Positions 1 to 12,900 are shown, counted from the first letter of the stretch. The stretch is 64,000 bases of DNA from Massospora cicadina (GCA_022478985.1 JAKSZP010009561.1:1-64000); one strand, 5' to 3'. A program made the numbers and translations. Notes: generated by a model not told the origin, from the sequence alone.

Positions 1-439
1 TTTTAATTTTAATTTTTCTTCTTCTTTTTTCATGGGACTTGAAGTTGTTTTGGTTCAGCGGTCCATCTTTTTTTATTTTTCCCCCTAAACTGGGTCCCAG
101 GTATCCTTAAACCCACCAGTTTTCTATGGTTCAGAGGTCATTTTTAGACTTGATTAATCATCAGGACATGACAAACTTAATGGCTCATTGGTCCTTCTGC
201 AACTCTTTTTTCATCAATCCATCACTTCAGATACTTAGCATGGACTCGATTTACAACTCTTCCATCTAAGAAATTCTTGATGGAGTAGGCATCAGTCACC
301 ATCTTGGCAATAATTTCAAACGCTACAACCACAAAACATCCAGTTTGTTTCTTCTTCTAAAACCATGCATATCACAATAGGCTACTCTTTTGCCTACTCA
401 ATATTCTGCTAAGGCCAGTTGGTTCTTATCATCTGTCAA

Positions 440-1350
440 TTTCGCTCATATCCTTTTCTTCAACTTAGTATTGAATGCTTGCAATTACATATTGATCAAG
501 GTATTCATCAATCAGTTCAAGTACTGTTTGGCACTCATCCCTGATGTTGGTTCCACCACTGAGTATAAAATTTGCAGCAATGCAGCCTTCCATCCATACA
601 ACAACTCATATGGTGTTTTCCCCATCGCCGTATGATGACTGATATTGTAGGCAAATGTCACCAAACTCAGGTACGTTCCCCACGTGGAAGTTCTTCCTGC
701 AACTAGCTTCCTCAGCGTCGTGACCAGCGTTCCATTCACTCATTCTACCAGTCTGTTCATCTCAGGCTGGTAGGGTACTGACATGACTCCTCTGATCCCC
801 ATTATCTCATTCAACCTTGGGATCACACAAGATGTGAAGTTGGTCCCATTATCGCTAAGCTGGACCTGCGGACATCCATGTCAATACTACTTGATCCAGG
901 ATGAACCTCGCAGTGCTGGTAGTGTCTACTTTTGCCAGGGCCTTCATCTCGACCCATCTTGTTAGATGGTTGATGGCAACTATTCTGTACTTGACTCCCC
1001 CTGTGCTCATCATCAGCGGTTCCATTATATCAATGGACACCATATGCCAGGCACATCCAGGACCGATCAGTCAGTATCCAGTTGTATTCTTATGTGGCTT
1101 TTGAAAATGGCAATCCACAACAAGCTAGATAGTCAGTGACATCATAATTGATTGACTCCCAGTAACAGTACTGGTGAATATGATTAGTTGTTTTCTCAGG
1201 CCTCCATGCCTGACAACCTTATGAGTGGCTTGAAAAATAGCTACTTTTTTGACGGCTTTGTGAATATTATACCAATTCCATTAATCATCTTAAACACTTG
1301 TCCATTCATGGTCTTGGTGTTTTCCATCACTTTCCAAAGCGCACCTTGGA
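440..1350 (-). pseudogene. Gyp-A integrase (broken)
   Basis: Integrase inserts the cDNA copy into the genome. The core reads downward from about 1043: a first catalytic Asp in SIDIMEPL, then a second Asp in [10 protein letters not shown] near 810-830 after a frame change. The catalytic Glu lies in [11 protein letters not shown] near 740-775. The downstream stretch 739-512 carries a KTPYELLYG motif typical of the C-terminal part of gypsy integrases. At least one frameshift separates the first Asp from the rest, and stops interrupt the frame. The zinc-binding N-terminus should lie at about 1100-1350 but is too decayed to read with confidence. Limits are approximate. Confidence 0.75.
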
Positions 1351-1499
1351 TTTCTTAGAGCTCATTCCCAATTTCTCCTTAGACCATTCTCTGGAATAGC
1401 TCATCCACCTGAGGGTATACCATATGGACCATTGGTAACTGTGATAATCCATCCGCATTATGGTGAAAAGCCCCCACTCAGTGGACAATCTTGTAATTG

Positions 1500-2750
1500 T
1501 AAGCCTGTCGCTTAAGTGCCCATTGGGCCAGTTATCCTTCTGGCTCTCTCAAATTGTGTAGCCAACACAATAAAGAGTGGTCTGTCACCACTTTATTTTG
1601 CATCCTGTGGATATACACCTGAAACTGCTTGCAGCGTAAATGACTGCAAGGCATCCATGCTCAGTTACGGTCTAGTTCCTCTCAGCAGCTGAGAGTTTAT
1701 GGCTCACATATGCCACCTGATGTTCATCCCCAAGTTCATCTACTTGACTTAGTATAATGCCAATAGCCATCAATGAAGCATCAGTTTGTATAATAAACTC
1801 TCAATCAAAGTTTGGATATTTCAAATTTAGAGAATCTAAAAGATACCAGCGTAGCTCATTAAAGGATTCCTGCGCTTCTTCATTCCATACTAATCCTTTT
1901 TTTGGATCCTTCAACAGATGGAATAATGGCTCAGCTATTTGGGCGAAGTTCAAATAACTATTCTGTAGTATCCGACCATCTCAAGGAACACTTGGATATC
2001 TCAGACACTCTTTGGCACAGACATCCATTATATGGCTTCTATCTTCCGGGCTTACAGCTGCATCAACTAGAGTTGATCACGAATTTCAGATATTCCAACA
2101 CTTTATTTAGAAGAAGTGACACTTCCTTGCTTAATCTTCAGGTTAGCCATGGACAGTCACTTGAATACTTCTTTCAAGTGGTGTAGGTGATCAGTAAACG
2201 TCCTACTGAACACATTGATATCGTCCAAGTATACCAGGATGCACAACAACTTCAAGTCGCTCAGCATAGCATCCATGGCCCTCTGGAACGCTGCAGGCGC
2301 ATTACATAGGGACTGGGGCATCCTCGTCAGTTGGTATAGCCCCTGCGCGGTAATTGCGCATTTTTCTTGGTCTTCTTTTAGCAAGTCAATTTGCCAATAT
2401 CCTGAGATCAGATCCATCGTATAGAATTTTGCTTCTAATTGGTCTAGTGCATTGTTGATTCTTGGTAGGGGATATGAATCCTTCTTTGTAATCCTATTCA
2501 GCTTTTGGTAGTCAATCACCACCCAGTTGGAGCATCCTTTTTCTTAACAATTAGAATTAGACTCTAGGGACTCACTGACAAAACTAGAAGCCCATGATTC
2601 ACTAGTTTGCTGATTTAATCTTCCACTACCGCTTCAGCTGCTTTTGATTGTCAGATCAGTCTCATTCTTATTGGCAAATTTTCTCCAGTGTCAACCTTGT
2701 GGACCACATCTCTTGCGTATCCCAAATTGTTGTTTCGTCCTGAGCAAATA
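1500..2750 (-). pseudogene. Gyp-A reverse transcriptase and RNase H (broken)
   Basis: RT makes cDNA from element RNA and RNase H removes the RNA strand. The longest clear block (2522-2157) holds, in order, VIDYQKLN, SYPLPRI, MDLISGYWQI, RMPQSLCNAPAAFQRAM and the active site VYLDDINVFS. The YLDD box is intact here, unlike in Gyp-C and Chr-2. RNase H follows at about 1805-1560 with FIIQTDAS (catalytic Asp kept) and a HQVAYVSHKLSAAE block. Stops and frame changes lie between and within the domains, so no full enzyme could be made. Confidence 0.85.
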
Positions 2751-3345
2751 CTTCCTGATACTTTTCAAACAATTCAAGCACATCCTCTTTCTGGCCTTCC
2801 GACAGATCAGTGAGCTGCTCTCAATCATCCAATAGGTTAATGTTCTTAGTTACCCCAGATGGTAATCCCATCTCATCAAGAGTCCCAAAATCATGGAATT
2901 TTTCAATTCAGCCATTGGGATCAGATGAACAATGCGATGATCTGATTCTTCCTGATCTTCATCAGTTTTCACTTAGATTTGCCAGGAGAACTTGAATTTC
3001 TCCATGGCCAGATTTAATATCCCAGGAGCCACCCAAGGCTCTACTCTGGACTTCTTTCAGGGGCTTCTGACCTCCCCATACAACAGCTTAGGTATCTCCA
3101 GTGTCAACCCCATGTCAACTATCATCTGCGATCCTGGTGGTATGGTCTTCTCATTCTTGATCCTCAGTGGAATTCCCCAGTTCTCTAGGATTTCCATCAG
3201 CATTTCTCGTAACTTCTGACTAACTAATTGGTATCAAATTGGGACAATGCTGTCATTGTATATTAAATTGATGAAGTTGTTTCTCTATTCAGCGGAGCTT
3301 CACCATCCTTCTGATATACTAACAATAACTTCTGACCCAATATGG

Positions 3346-3663
3346 TCATCGTATCATCTCAAAGTTACATCTAACTCTGTATATGTGTAAAAACTCCGTT
3401 CTGATCAGAATGTCATAGTTTTGGTTGGCCAAAACTATTGCTGGCGCAGATACCATCGATGAGCTGAATTGTAGTGGCAAAGTGCTATATGCTCCCCAGA
3501 AGATGGTGGTGTTTGGCCCAGCTGTCCCATACTCCTTCTTATGCTTTAAGTATGGCGAGATCTTCATCCTCTTTACCAGCTTGGTCGAGACAATGTTGAT
3601 GGGTGCTCCGCTGTCAACAATTGCCCTCACCTGCACTCGATTCACTTGTATGTCTATATACAT
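3346..3663 (-). pseudogene. Gyp-A aspartic protease domain
   Basis: This is a retropepsin-like domain, which would cut the Gag-Pol polyprotein. The active-site triad is readable as AIVDSGAPINIVS, followed by a GTAG motif and a GAYSTLPLQF block that recurs closely in the protease of Gyp-C (GAYSTLPLRF). About 105 codons are open, close to the usual size of the domain. It lies between Gag (right) and RT (left), as expected for the minus strand. Its reading frame is not continuous with either neighbour. Confidence 0.8.
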
Positions 3664-3864
3664 ACACTCAGTTTATTGAAATATAGTGATTACTGAGTGT
3701 ATAGCAGCGTTATTAGCCAAAATGAGGGTGTGAATAATTTTCACTGATAAATCAGGAAACAATTCCTTTATTGCGCTGAAGGGGATCAACAAATTGACCT
3801 CATCTAATTAGATTTCAGATAATTCTTTGAGATTCTCAGTGTTTTGAATCTTGTCCGCCAGTTG

Positions 3865-5340
3865 TCAGGCATATGGCTGGGCAACTTCCTTTTTTATCTT
3901 GGGGTTGATTCCCTTTGCCCCTGAGATGGTCACTGCATTTACATTCAAATTAACCACTTGATACAGCTGATTCTGTACACCTTCATCCACAAACAGATCA
4001 CTGATATCAATTTCCACAGTCATGATTTCAGGAGAAACAGGCTTCAATGCAGTTCTAGACTGTTCGCTGTCTAGGCCGCGGGCCCTTTTCCCAATTCCTT
4101 GGTGTCAGATGACTCTTTTTCCTGGACCACGTTAATTTGATCCTTCAGCTTCTTACAGTGCAAGGCAAGTGTCCTTTTCCACCAAATTAGTAGCAGACCT
4201 TTTCCTTTTTTATTCAACCGTCTGAATTCTTTGGGCTTATTCCCTGGCACATTTTGGTTAAATGTCTCTTTAGATCCTTTGTTCCTCTTCATGGGATTCA
4301 AATTGCATACTGGATTAGATTTGAAACTTCTATTTGGGTATCAAATGTTGCTCCCAAAACCCTCAAATTATCTACCACCTGATGGGTAGTTATTTCCATC
4401 GCAAATATGGAAGACATCATGTAATGCAAATTGCAATAGGGCCAAAGGGCCGCTTGTAAGGCGATTCTGGCATCAAAGTTTTCCAGCACCTTTGCTTCAA
4501 CCAGGATCTGCAACTTCTGGTAGAACTGATCCGAAAATCTTGCTAAAGATTTGTATTTATGGAACTGGATTCCCATAAACTCCTGTTTGCTCTTTGACAT
4601 GTGCGTTGGAATCCTGAATTCCTTCATAATGGCCACCTTTGCCTCTGCATACAACCAGCTGTCCCCCTCCAGTTGGGGTAACACTAAGTTATGATTGTCA
4701 TTGTCTAGGCAATTCATGACCGTCAACGCCTTTTGACAATACCTGTAGCCATACATGGTTATATCAAACAGTTGGAAAAATGCTGGGGCATTATTATGAT
4801 GGAACTTTGGTAGTTTTGGTGTTGCCTTAAATTCTTCTTAGTTATCTCTAGCTGATTCTCTAGGTTCAGCCACTCACTCACTTGAAGAGTGACTTTGGGA
4901 GTCATCTCCAAAATGGCAGCAAAAGCAGGTGGCATGTTCCTTGGGGTATTTGACTTCCCAATTATTGTGCGAGGACTTCTTTCTTCAGCATCACTTGCTG
5001 TATCTGGCTCATAACTGCATCTGTGAGTTTTAAGTTCCTCGACCTGTTTGATTAGTCACTCTATATCAGTGCTGAAATCTCTCAAATGAACGTGATCCAC
5101 TTCTTGCTCCGTTTTCAGATATAGGACCTCTCAAACTAGGTCCCTTCTTTCTTCTTTAACAATGTTACTTTCCCAAGCAACTCATTCTTAAAAAACTCTC
5201 AAATTTTCAATTCCTTCCTCCATCTTAGTAACTCGTTCTTCCAAGGCTGAAAATTCCCAATGATCTACTGAGTTTAGGAAATTATGATTCACAGTGGCTA
5301 ACTCCATCCTCAGTTTGCATAACTCATCTTTGTATGACAT
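3865..5340 (-). pseudogene. Gyp-A Gag (broken)
   Basis: This is the structural (capsid/nucleocapsid) region. A start codon at 5340-5338 (MSYKDELCKLRMEL) lies about 30 nt beyond the primer site. It begins a charged, coiled-coil-like N-terminus. The capsid-like part is open at 4756-4298. A decayed zinc knuckle is visible near 4190-4155 as a Cys, then GGKGHLPC, with one ligand Cys replaced by Phe and a stop inside the knuckle. Several frame changes separate these pieces. Assignment rests on position and on the knuckle remnant. Confidence 0.65.
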
Positions 5341-5370
5341 TCTTATAAATTCTTTACTTCAACTACACCC

Positions 5371-5385
5371 CTGTAGTGAGCACCA
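5371..5385 (-). promoter_or_regulatory. Gyp-A primer-binding site (tRNA primer)
   Basis: On the minus strand the site reads TGGTGCTCACTACAG, three bases after the LTR edge. It begins with TGG, the complement of a tRNA CCA end. The identical 15 bases stand just after the 5' LTR of Gyp-C at 49606, and a near match follows the LTR of TRG. That recurrence is what supports it as the minus-strand cDNA priming site. I cannot identify the tRNA. Confidence 0.75.
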
Positions 5386-5388
5386 ACT

Positions 5389-5976
5389 TGTAGAAATTTA
5401 GTTTGTTCAGGTTTTTATTGGCAAACAACCACAATAAACTTATTACTGCACAGGTTTGGTTCTTGTGCACTTTTTTACGTTGTATAGTATATGATATTAT
5501 TGGTTAATAAAAGTATGGCAACTATTATCTATAGTTGAGTGAAATTATTATATCTTGGCCCAACACTCAGCCAATATTCCCGCTTGAAATATTTGAGATG
5601 TCTTGATCTAGGGATTGGTTTCCTCGTTCTGTCCAACCCAATCTTCTCTGAGATTCCCTGGTGACAGTCTCTTCAGTCTAACACACAGTTGGCAGCAATC
5701 CCCGATTGTTTCTCCTTCTTCTCCAGATCCCCGCACAAATCCTTACTCTTTTCCCTAAAAGTCTCCCAATTATCTCACACATCAATAATATCCTTGAGAA
5801 TAATATAACAATGAAAGCTGATAATAGTTTACTACTTAAACTATATACCAGATGAAAACTATAGAACTATATATCTAGTTGTTCTGATAGTTACTGTTTT
5901 CATAAAATGCTGTTTTAATTTTAAGTGAATTCTAGGAAATCATAGTGGGGATTTGGTCATTTAACCCTTAGTTGAC
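5389..5976 (-). repeat. Gyp-A upstream LTR (outer limit uncertain)
   Basis: The inner edge begins TGTAGAAATT on the plus strand at 5389, next to the primer site, as expected for the 5' LTR of a minus-strand element. The partner LTR is not in the window, so the outer edge cannot be fixed by comparison. A TTGACA ending near 5976 is a candidate only. Confidence 0.45.
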
Positions 5977-6410
5977 ACCTCTTCAATGAAATGGCAGCCG
6001 TTACCATTAAATCACTTATCCTCATCTTGGCATCAATGGTCTTCCCCATCCTAGATAGGATTCCATCATTGGAAATCCTTGAGACCTAAATGGAAAGTTT
6101 CAGAAAATGTGTCCCTAACGTTTTCCTCTTGATCCAAGTGAAACAATATTTGGCTAAGGACCTGCTTAGGTAATAAGACTTATTACCCAATAAGGCAGGT
6201 CATGCACCAACTGATTGATTTACTAGTTTCAGGTGGCATCACACACCTCGCAACTTGCTACTCATTCCCAATCAGTCAGTGATGAAACCCAACCGATCCC
6301 ATTTGGTACACCTGACAGTTAATCACTATCAGATGCCCCAATTTCATCAGCAACTCCATCCAACGAGATCTTAAGTATTTGTCCGGAATTGATCCCCAAT
6401 GGATATGACC
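5977..6410. other. Unassigned spacer
   Basis: About 430 bases between the Gyp-A LTR and the first recognisable LINE sequence. I see no convincing coding frame or repeat edge. It may hold the outer part of the Gyp-A LTR or older decayed repeat. Confidence 0.4.
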
Positions 6411-6529
6411 AGGCGAACATCCCAAAATCCTACAAACATAGTTACTCCAAAATTTGGGTCAACCGATTTCCAATTCACCTTGCCTTAGGGAATTATACCC
6501 TAGAGATTTCTGGTAATCTAGAAGGCTGA

Positions 6530-7250
6530 GGATATGGGCAAAAACCCCAACACACCTGAAGCATGGTAAGGCTTGGGAAAGTATGGTAAAAGGCGCAGGA
6601 CTGGTATTTGCACTGCCCAAGCTATATAAACGCCTTAGAGATTCTTTCAGACAAACACAAATAAAAAATGCAGTGGATTGCCTGAAGGGATTCTTTGTAA
6701 TATACACTAAATGTATCAATACTTTAATATGCCCCATTCTAAACCATTACTTTTTGGTGAAACATGTGCTTCAATTTTTCTTGGGGATGGATTAGTCAGA
6801 CATTCAGGAAAGTTTTAGTAAAATTTGCACAATTAGTTCCCATACGCCGTTTTTGTGGAAGCCCATACTTCCATCTGTGGATGGTTGGACCTTGGGCTCA
6901 AAATAGAAGAGGAAGTGATGCTTCACAGATGTGCATGATAGTTGACCTTTCAGAGGATCAATGAGTGGTTGTAACTAAGTGCAAATGTTAGACACAGTCC
7001 AAACATGTTTTTACTACCTTGTGGCAAATGTGGCTTTCAAGGTCATTGAGAAACACCTCTTTGTTAAAATTCCTATTGATAAAGAATAAACTATTTGATA
7101 TGCAGCGCTTTACCCTTATACCTGACCTTAGTACAGGCAAGGCTATTGCAATTATTACTCTGAGCAAAAAAACCAAAACAGATCCACTTGAATACCCCGT
7201 TCTTCTACTATCACAATCAATTGGAAGCATTTTAAGTTTTCTGTGTAAAA
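6530..7250 (+). pseudogene. L1-old ORF1 remnant
   Basis: These are fragments of the LINE nucleic-acid-binding protein. MIVDLSEDQ near 6940 aligns with the IVVDLPEGQW motif of L1-a. DMQRFTLIPDLSTGKAIAI near 7100-7150 aligns with the MQRFTLMPHLCTGKAIAV motif of L1-b. Many stops and indels intervene. The zinc-knuckle part further on is not readable with confidence. Confidence 0.65.
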
Positions 7251-7929
7251 TTGGATAATGCACCACCCATTTGCAGTATTGACAGATTTTTGGACACAAA
7301 GTCCATGCTTTCCCCTGTCAAAGAGAGCTTGAAGTAGTGTGAGTATGCTTCTAAGTTGATGGATGACAACTGTACTTACCAATAATGGGTAGTTGACACT
7401 ATTGCCACCTTCCACTGGGGTGAAACAGGTTATTATAAAAAAGTAGATGCAGTGTCCTCGCATTAACATAAGAAGGCCAAACAGACATGTAAGGCGGTCA
7501 CCAAGGGGGCAGCCTTGGTGGCAAATTCCACTTTTACTGAAAAACACAGGCTGACAAAGTTAAATTTTCTGCATCTGCACAATCACAAACCAGCAACCAT
7601 TCAGGTTTTACCAATCACCAACCCTTTACCCAATACAAAATGGCCAGTTTACACTAACCAGGGCTTTACACAACCACTCATGCAACCTGAGCACTGTTTG
7701 GAACCGAGTTTCCCTAACCAATCCCAACTAAAGTAATTGAACCCAATGATGTTCTATCATAAGTGCACCATATCAAAAAAACTCATGATCCTAAAAAGAA
7801 AAAGTGTATAAGTCAGAATCCTTAAATGTTTCTAACTACACTCCATTACCTGCACATCAATTGGTACTCTCAGTAGGGACACCATAGTGCTCATGGGGAG
7901 TTAAGGGGCTGGGCTGGGGGCCCTTTCAA

Positions 7930-8114
7930 TTGCTTTTGAGGCGCGCTGTGTGTATCGGTGGAAATAGGGACATTGAACATAGTGATACTCAAGGCCACTC
8001 CATCCCAGGACAAGTTTTGAGTCTTCTGAAAAACCTCCATGTGGACATCACAGCAATTTTAAGAAACCCACTGTTTACAAGGGAAGAGGAGTCATGGACA
8101 TGCATGCTCCACCC
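7930..8114 (+). pseudogene. L1-old endonuclease N-terminus (interrupted)
   Basis: The stretch encoding GHSIPGQVLSLLKNLHVDI aligns with the opening of ORF2 in L1-a (ASPSWARKMSFLQNNLPVDI). The following ESWTCMLHPV aligns with EAWKTMLLPS. The match stops exactly at 8114, where the solo LTR begins, and resumes after 14360. An open frame running on to 8304 is therefore chimeric, not a gene. Confidence 0.6.
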
Positions 8115-8364
8115 TGTTGAAATTTTAATTGACCACATTATCCATCTCACTGACAGATTAGGTATTTCAGAGATTGTTATTTACAATCTTTTATTCAGTG
8201 ACAATTGCCAACTAAATTATTATCTATATATAATCAACAGATATGATCCAATGATTATTTTAATTAGAGTTTTGTTAGGGATCATCTCTGACAATATTAA
8301 ATAAAGTGGTTTGATGAGGGATTTACACCCAAAAGTCAGATTACTATGATATATCATTCCAACT

Positions 8365-8383
8365 AAACATTTATATAATTTGT
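8365..8383 (+). repeat. Left target-site duplication of L1-a
   Basis: AAACATTTATATAATTTGT here is matched by AAACATTTATTGAATTTGT at 13680-13698, with 17 of 19 bases identical. Seven bases separate it from the shared LINE 5' end at 8391. Long variable duplications are typical of target-primed LINE insertion. Confidence 0.65.
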
Positions 8384-8483
8384 ATATAGAACTTTTCTTT
8401 CTCGTTGCAAACACTTTTGCAAACTATTCAATTCAAGACTATATTTAGTTTAATAATCTCACAGAGGAGATTAGTCTGCTCCC

Positions 8484-9896
8484 ATGTCTGGGAGCAGTTG
8501 AGCAAGCAAGGCAAGAGGAGCAGGCGGAAGGCCCGCGGCCTCTAACGTTTGAAAACGCCCCAGAGAATCTGGCGGAATAGAAAAAAATCTCAAAAAACCG
8601 GTGGTCACAATTTCCCCGGAGATACTCATGTGGCAAGCATGATGCAACCAGTACATCAACACGCCACACTCCCAGCCACTTTTGTCGGTGGAATTCAGAG
8701 TCTGTGTGTATCTGGACATCCAAAAAATGGCCTTATGGGAAAAATTTTGTGAAGATGTACACAAAATTTTCCCAACCGTGGTGTACGTTGCACCTCACTC
8801 CATGTCGTGTGGTTGGCTGGACCTAGGTTTCAAAAGCAAAAGAGCATCAGATGAGGCTGCAGCAGTATGCATAGTGGTCGACCTCCCTGAAGGGCAATGG
8901 GTCATCGAAACCAAATGCACCAGATGGACAAAATCAAACCAAATTTTCCTCACGTTTGACTTTTTGCCTACTACGATAAAACATGATATTTTGGAGCAAC
9001 ACCTGAAAGATGGTCTCGCTGTATACAGCGAAATACAATATTTCAAAATGCAACATTTCACACTGATGCCACACCTGTGCACCAGCAAAGCCATCGCAGT
9101 TCTGACCCCAACTGAGGAGATTGCGAAGGACCTAACCCAGATCCTGCACTCCACCTTTATTGATATTGCAGGGCATACCACCCACCCATTCCAGGTAACC
9201 GTGGACAGCACGCCCCCCATTTGCACCCACTGTGATGCGTTCAGCCATAAGGTGCACGCATGCCCCATCAAGGAGGGCGTCACATTCCAAGAGCACCCCT
9301 CGGCGGCCATGGCCAGCGGAGAGGCGCACTACAAACCAACTGCAAGCACCAAGGAGGCTTTCCCGTGGGGAGCACAAGGCTGCTACCTATTGGTAAAGCC
9401 CATTTCCCTGCAGGAGTGGAAGAAGGCTAAGCAGGCCCATAGGGCTGCGGCCAAGGAAGCAGCCAAGGCCACCACCACCATCCCACACTCACAACGCCAG
9501 GAGGATATGGAGACCTTTGCAGCGGAAGCAACTTGGGAATCCATCACCCAATCAGATTGGGAGGCCCATGCTGAGCGGGCCACTCAATCTGAGGATCTGA
9601 TGGGAGATTCAATCTCACCCAATCGCTGCACCCAAGCTCCAGTTTAAACTGACTTGGGACCTATCCCAACTGATAAATTTTTTTCCCCTGATTGACGGTG
9701 CACCAAACTTATCCACACCGCAAAAAATTTGTCCGACGTTAGGAAAACAAAAAGTGAAGGCCAAAGCAAAGCGACTCTTTTCACAAAAATTAACAAAAGC
9801 CCCGATAGCATTGCTGCTAACACCCACGCTGCTGTGAAAACCCATGGGGACCTTGAAGAGGATGGTGGGCCTGGGGGCCCACCCCCTTGCACCTAA
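8484..9896 (+). pseudogene. L1-a ORF1 protein (RRM-like, CCHC zinc knuckle)
   Basis: This is the LINE RNA-binding protein that would coat element RNA. I place the start at 8484 (MSGSSWASKARG), because the frame from there runs to the TAA at 9894-9896 and the same start exists in L1-b. The middle carries an RRM-like region (CIVVDLPEGQW, QIFLTFDFLP, MQHFTLMP). A zinc knuckle CTHCDAFSHKVHAC (CX2CX4HX4C) lies near 9222-9263, followed by an Ala/Lys-rich tail. Four stops break it: TGA at 8550 and 8640, TAA at 9645 and TGA near 9691. At 8640 and 9691 L1-b has CGA. The open part after 8640 is 8682-9647. Confidence 0.85.
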
Positions 9897-9902
9897 GGTG
9901 CG

Positions 9903-12900
9903 ATGGGGGAAACCTTCACTCTAGGGATGCTGAATATCGCCAGACTCAAGGCCTCCCCATCCTGGGCTAGGAAAATGAGTTTTTTACAAAACAATTTACC
10001 CGTGGATATCCTGGATATCCAGGAGTCCCACTGTCCATGAGGTTCCAAGGAAGCTTGGAAAACAATGCTCCTACCATCCCTATCCTTTTGGTCAAAGCAC
10101 TGTGGGGTGCTAATTTGGAAAAATAATTTTTTCAAATTCACATCCTCAGAAACATTCCTAAATGGCCAAGTGCTCGTTGTCACCTTCTCATGGGCTGACA
10201 TTGCACACACAATCGTCAACATCTATGCCCCAAATGGTGCACATGAGCGTCAGGAATTTTTATCATTGGTCAAATCCCTCCTGCTACCCCCTGATTCTTT
10301 CCTAGTTGGCGACATGAACTGTTGACTAACCTCACCAACGGACTGGTGGCCACCCTCACCCCACGCCCCACAGGGTCACGTAGAGCTATGCATTCTAAAA
10401 GCCACCCTTGGGTTAATGGATGCGCTGCTGTGACATGCCCCACTGCTCAAAAACATGACGTGTCCCCATATCCACAACAGCCAATTAAGGTCATGACCCG
10501 CATCGCCCTTATTCTATCGCCAGCGAAATTCCAACCCCACATCTCCCACTTCAAAACAATGAAAATGGAATTCTCTGACCACCGTCTGGTCTCAATAACA
10601 TACCACTTACCCGTCACAGTTGCAAAGGCCCCACATTGGTGCAAAATCTTCCCCCCCCGAGCTCGCGTCACCAGGATTCCCACGTGGGTGGAAGAGGCAA
10701 CTTTGGCAAAATCATTTGTTGCACCGTTTTGTGCGGACCCCATTTCCACATGGGCAACTTTTAAAGAGGACACCATCCGCCACTATCGCCATCTCTCCTC
10801 CAGATGCTCATGAGCCACATCGGCGGTTATCTCATGCACGCTGGTGGAATTGGCCCACTTGGAGTCCAACATTCCAGCCACAGGATACAGCCCTGCATGA
10901 GGCCGGAAGTGGGCGGAGGCAGCCACCCACCTCAACGCACTCGAAAGGCAACACAAACATCAGGTTTGTGTCCAATACAGGGCCACACGCATCACTAAAG
11001 GTGACAAGTGCACCGCATACTTCTTTAAAAAAATTTTCGCACCATGCCAGAGCGTGGCCTGCACACAGGTGCAAAGATCGGATAATTCCATTGTGGACAC
11101 ACTGGCTGAAGTGGCAACCAAAACGCAAAGATATTAATCCGAGTTATACTGAGCTAAACCAATTCAGCTAGCCAAAATGGCAGAATTTCTTGACTGAGCT
11201 CATATCTGCACCATTTTCCGATACCTGGAAATAATGAATTTAATTACTCTGAACGAATTATGGACAGCCATTCGCGGTGCGCCAAACTGAAAATGCCCAG
11301 GCCCAGATGGCATTCCATATGAGTTCTACAAAAAATATTTCAAATATATATCCCCATTGCTGCTAGCCTCACTCAATCAAAGCCTGTTGGAAACGCGCCT
11401 CCTACCAGGAGGACATGAGGCCTTTACTGTCACACTCTTTAAGAAAGGGGATAAGCTTGACTTAGCCAACTGGCGCCCCATTCCTCTAACAAACACAGAC
11501 ACCAAAATTTTAACAAAAATCATGGCTAACCATTTAGGGACTGTAGCATCTGCCACCATCTCCCCAGAACAATTTGGTTTCATCCCCAGAAGGTCGATTT
11601 GGGATAACGTGCACTCTGTGGCTAATGTGTGTCAGTCCACAGCCTCTGAGGCACTTGTATTCTTGGACCAACAAAAGGCCTATGATAGAGTAAACTGGGA
11701 ATACCTTAGGGCCTGCCTCCATCAATTCCGCCTACCCCCCCGCTTCATAAACTGGGTGATGCTGCTCATGGAATCTGCGACAATGGCAGTGCGTGGCCCA
11801 GGCTTCCTAACAGAAGTAGTTCGCCCTCAAAGGGGCCTGCGACAAGGGGACCCCCTCAGCCCACTCTTATACAACTTCAGCCTTGACCCACTACTGCGAA
11901 ATGTGAATGCCCACCTCACTGGGGTCCATGTGCCAGGCCAAACCCCAGTCAAGATGATGGCATTTGCAGATGATTGTGTGGTGGGGGTGTCTAATAACAA
12001 AGATGAACGCGCGCTTGAAGCCCTCATCCAGGAATATTCCCGGGTAAGCAACGTGGCACTGAACGCCTCCAAAACTGAAATCATCCTCCTTGGTCAGTTT
12101 CAGAACTGCTGGGCCCCAGCAAGTAGTTCCCAACCTGGCCCATATGCTCGCCCACGTCCACGCCTTACTAACTCAACACACACCGCTTCACTGGTGCTCC
12201 CCTTCATGCCACGTCCTACCATAGGACCAGTGCGCCATCTAGGCGTGTGGATGGAGGCAGGCGGATATGTGTCAGCAGTAATGGAGTGCCGTATACTGGA
12301 CAACGTGACGAAGCGAATCGCCTCTCTCAGAGCCCACCCTACTACCCTCACTGGCAGGGTTGTTCTTGCCAACTCTATGCTCCTATCCAAAGTCTGGTTC
12401 GGAGCCCACGCCATCCCCTTCTCCCCAAGCTTCTTCAAATCCCTGTATGCTTTGCTGCAAGGATGGCTTTGGTCAGGCCGCCCCCCGCCAGTATGGCTAG
12501 AGGTCATGTTTGGCCCTCATCATCAAGGTGGCATGGGCCTGCTTGACTTCAAAGCCCATGCTGCCAAGATCCTGGGCACCTGGATCATGGCCGTCACCGC
12601 TCCTACACTCCCATCCCAACACTGGTCCCGCGCGGCCCGCTCCAACTGCTCCTGAGCCTTGGGCCTCAACAATCCATCAAACCCCCACTCCCTGATGAAA
12701 TACCTCGCATCACACACATCGGCCACAGGTCCTCACGGGACTAAAACCCACTACAAATGAATCCTACTCTCCATGCGAAGCGCAGAGTGGAGAATTCGTA
12801 TTAGTGGACATACAACCCAAAGAGGCCGCCCCTCTCATCAGTTCTCACAAGAGGTACAGGGGCTACCCATCCATGATGGCGTGATCCCCATTCGACCCCA

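Larger units (their letters stand above)
1..5976 (-). mobile_element. Gyp-A: Ty3/gypsy LTR retrotransposon, truncated by window edge
   Basis: Read on the minus strand, the order is Gag, protease, reverse transcriptase, RNase H, integrase, with integrase after RT as in Ty3/gypsy. A primer-binding site lies at 5371-5385 and an LTR beyond it. Every domain is recognisable, but stops and frame changes break the polyprotein, so this copy is dead. Its 3' end and 3' LTR are outside the window. Protease and RT resemble those of Gyp-C, and the primer site is the same, so the two belong to one lineage. The right-hand LTR limit (about 5976) is a guess from a terminal CA. Confidence 0.85.

Noticed and set aside
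7930..8304. 124-codon open frame
   Set aside because: The first part is LINE endonuclease. From 8115 it is solo LTR S1, so no single protein is meant.
8795..9310. 171-codon minus-strand frame in L1-a, and the similar 193-codon frame at 57764-58345 in L1-b
   Set aside because: Both lie antisense to ORF1, whose motifs are clear. They are shadows that persist because ORF1 is GC-rich and open.
10832..11128. Minus-strand frame in L1-a
   Set aside because: Antisense to ORF2 between endonuclease and RT, with no family features.
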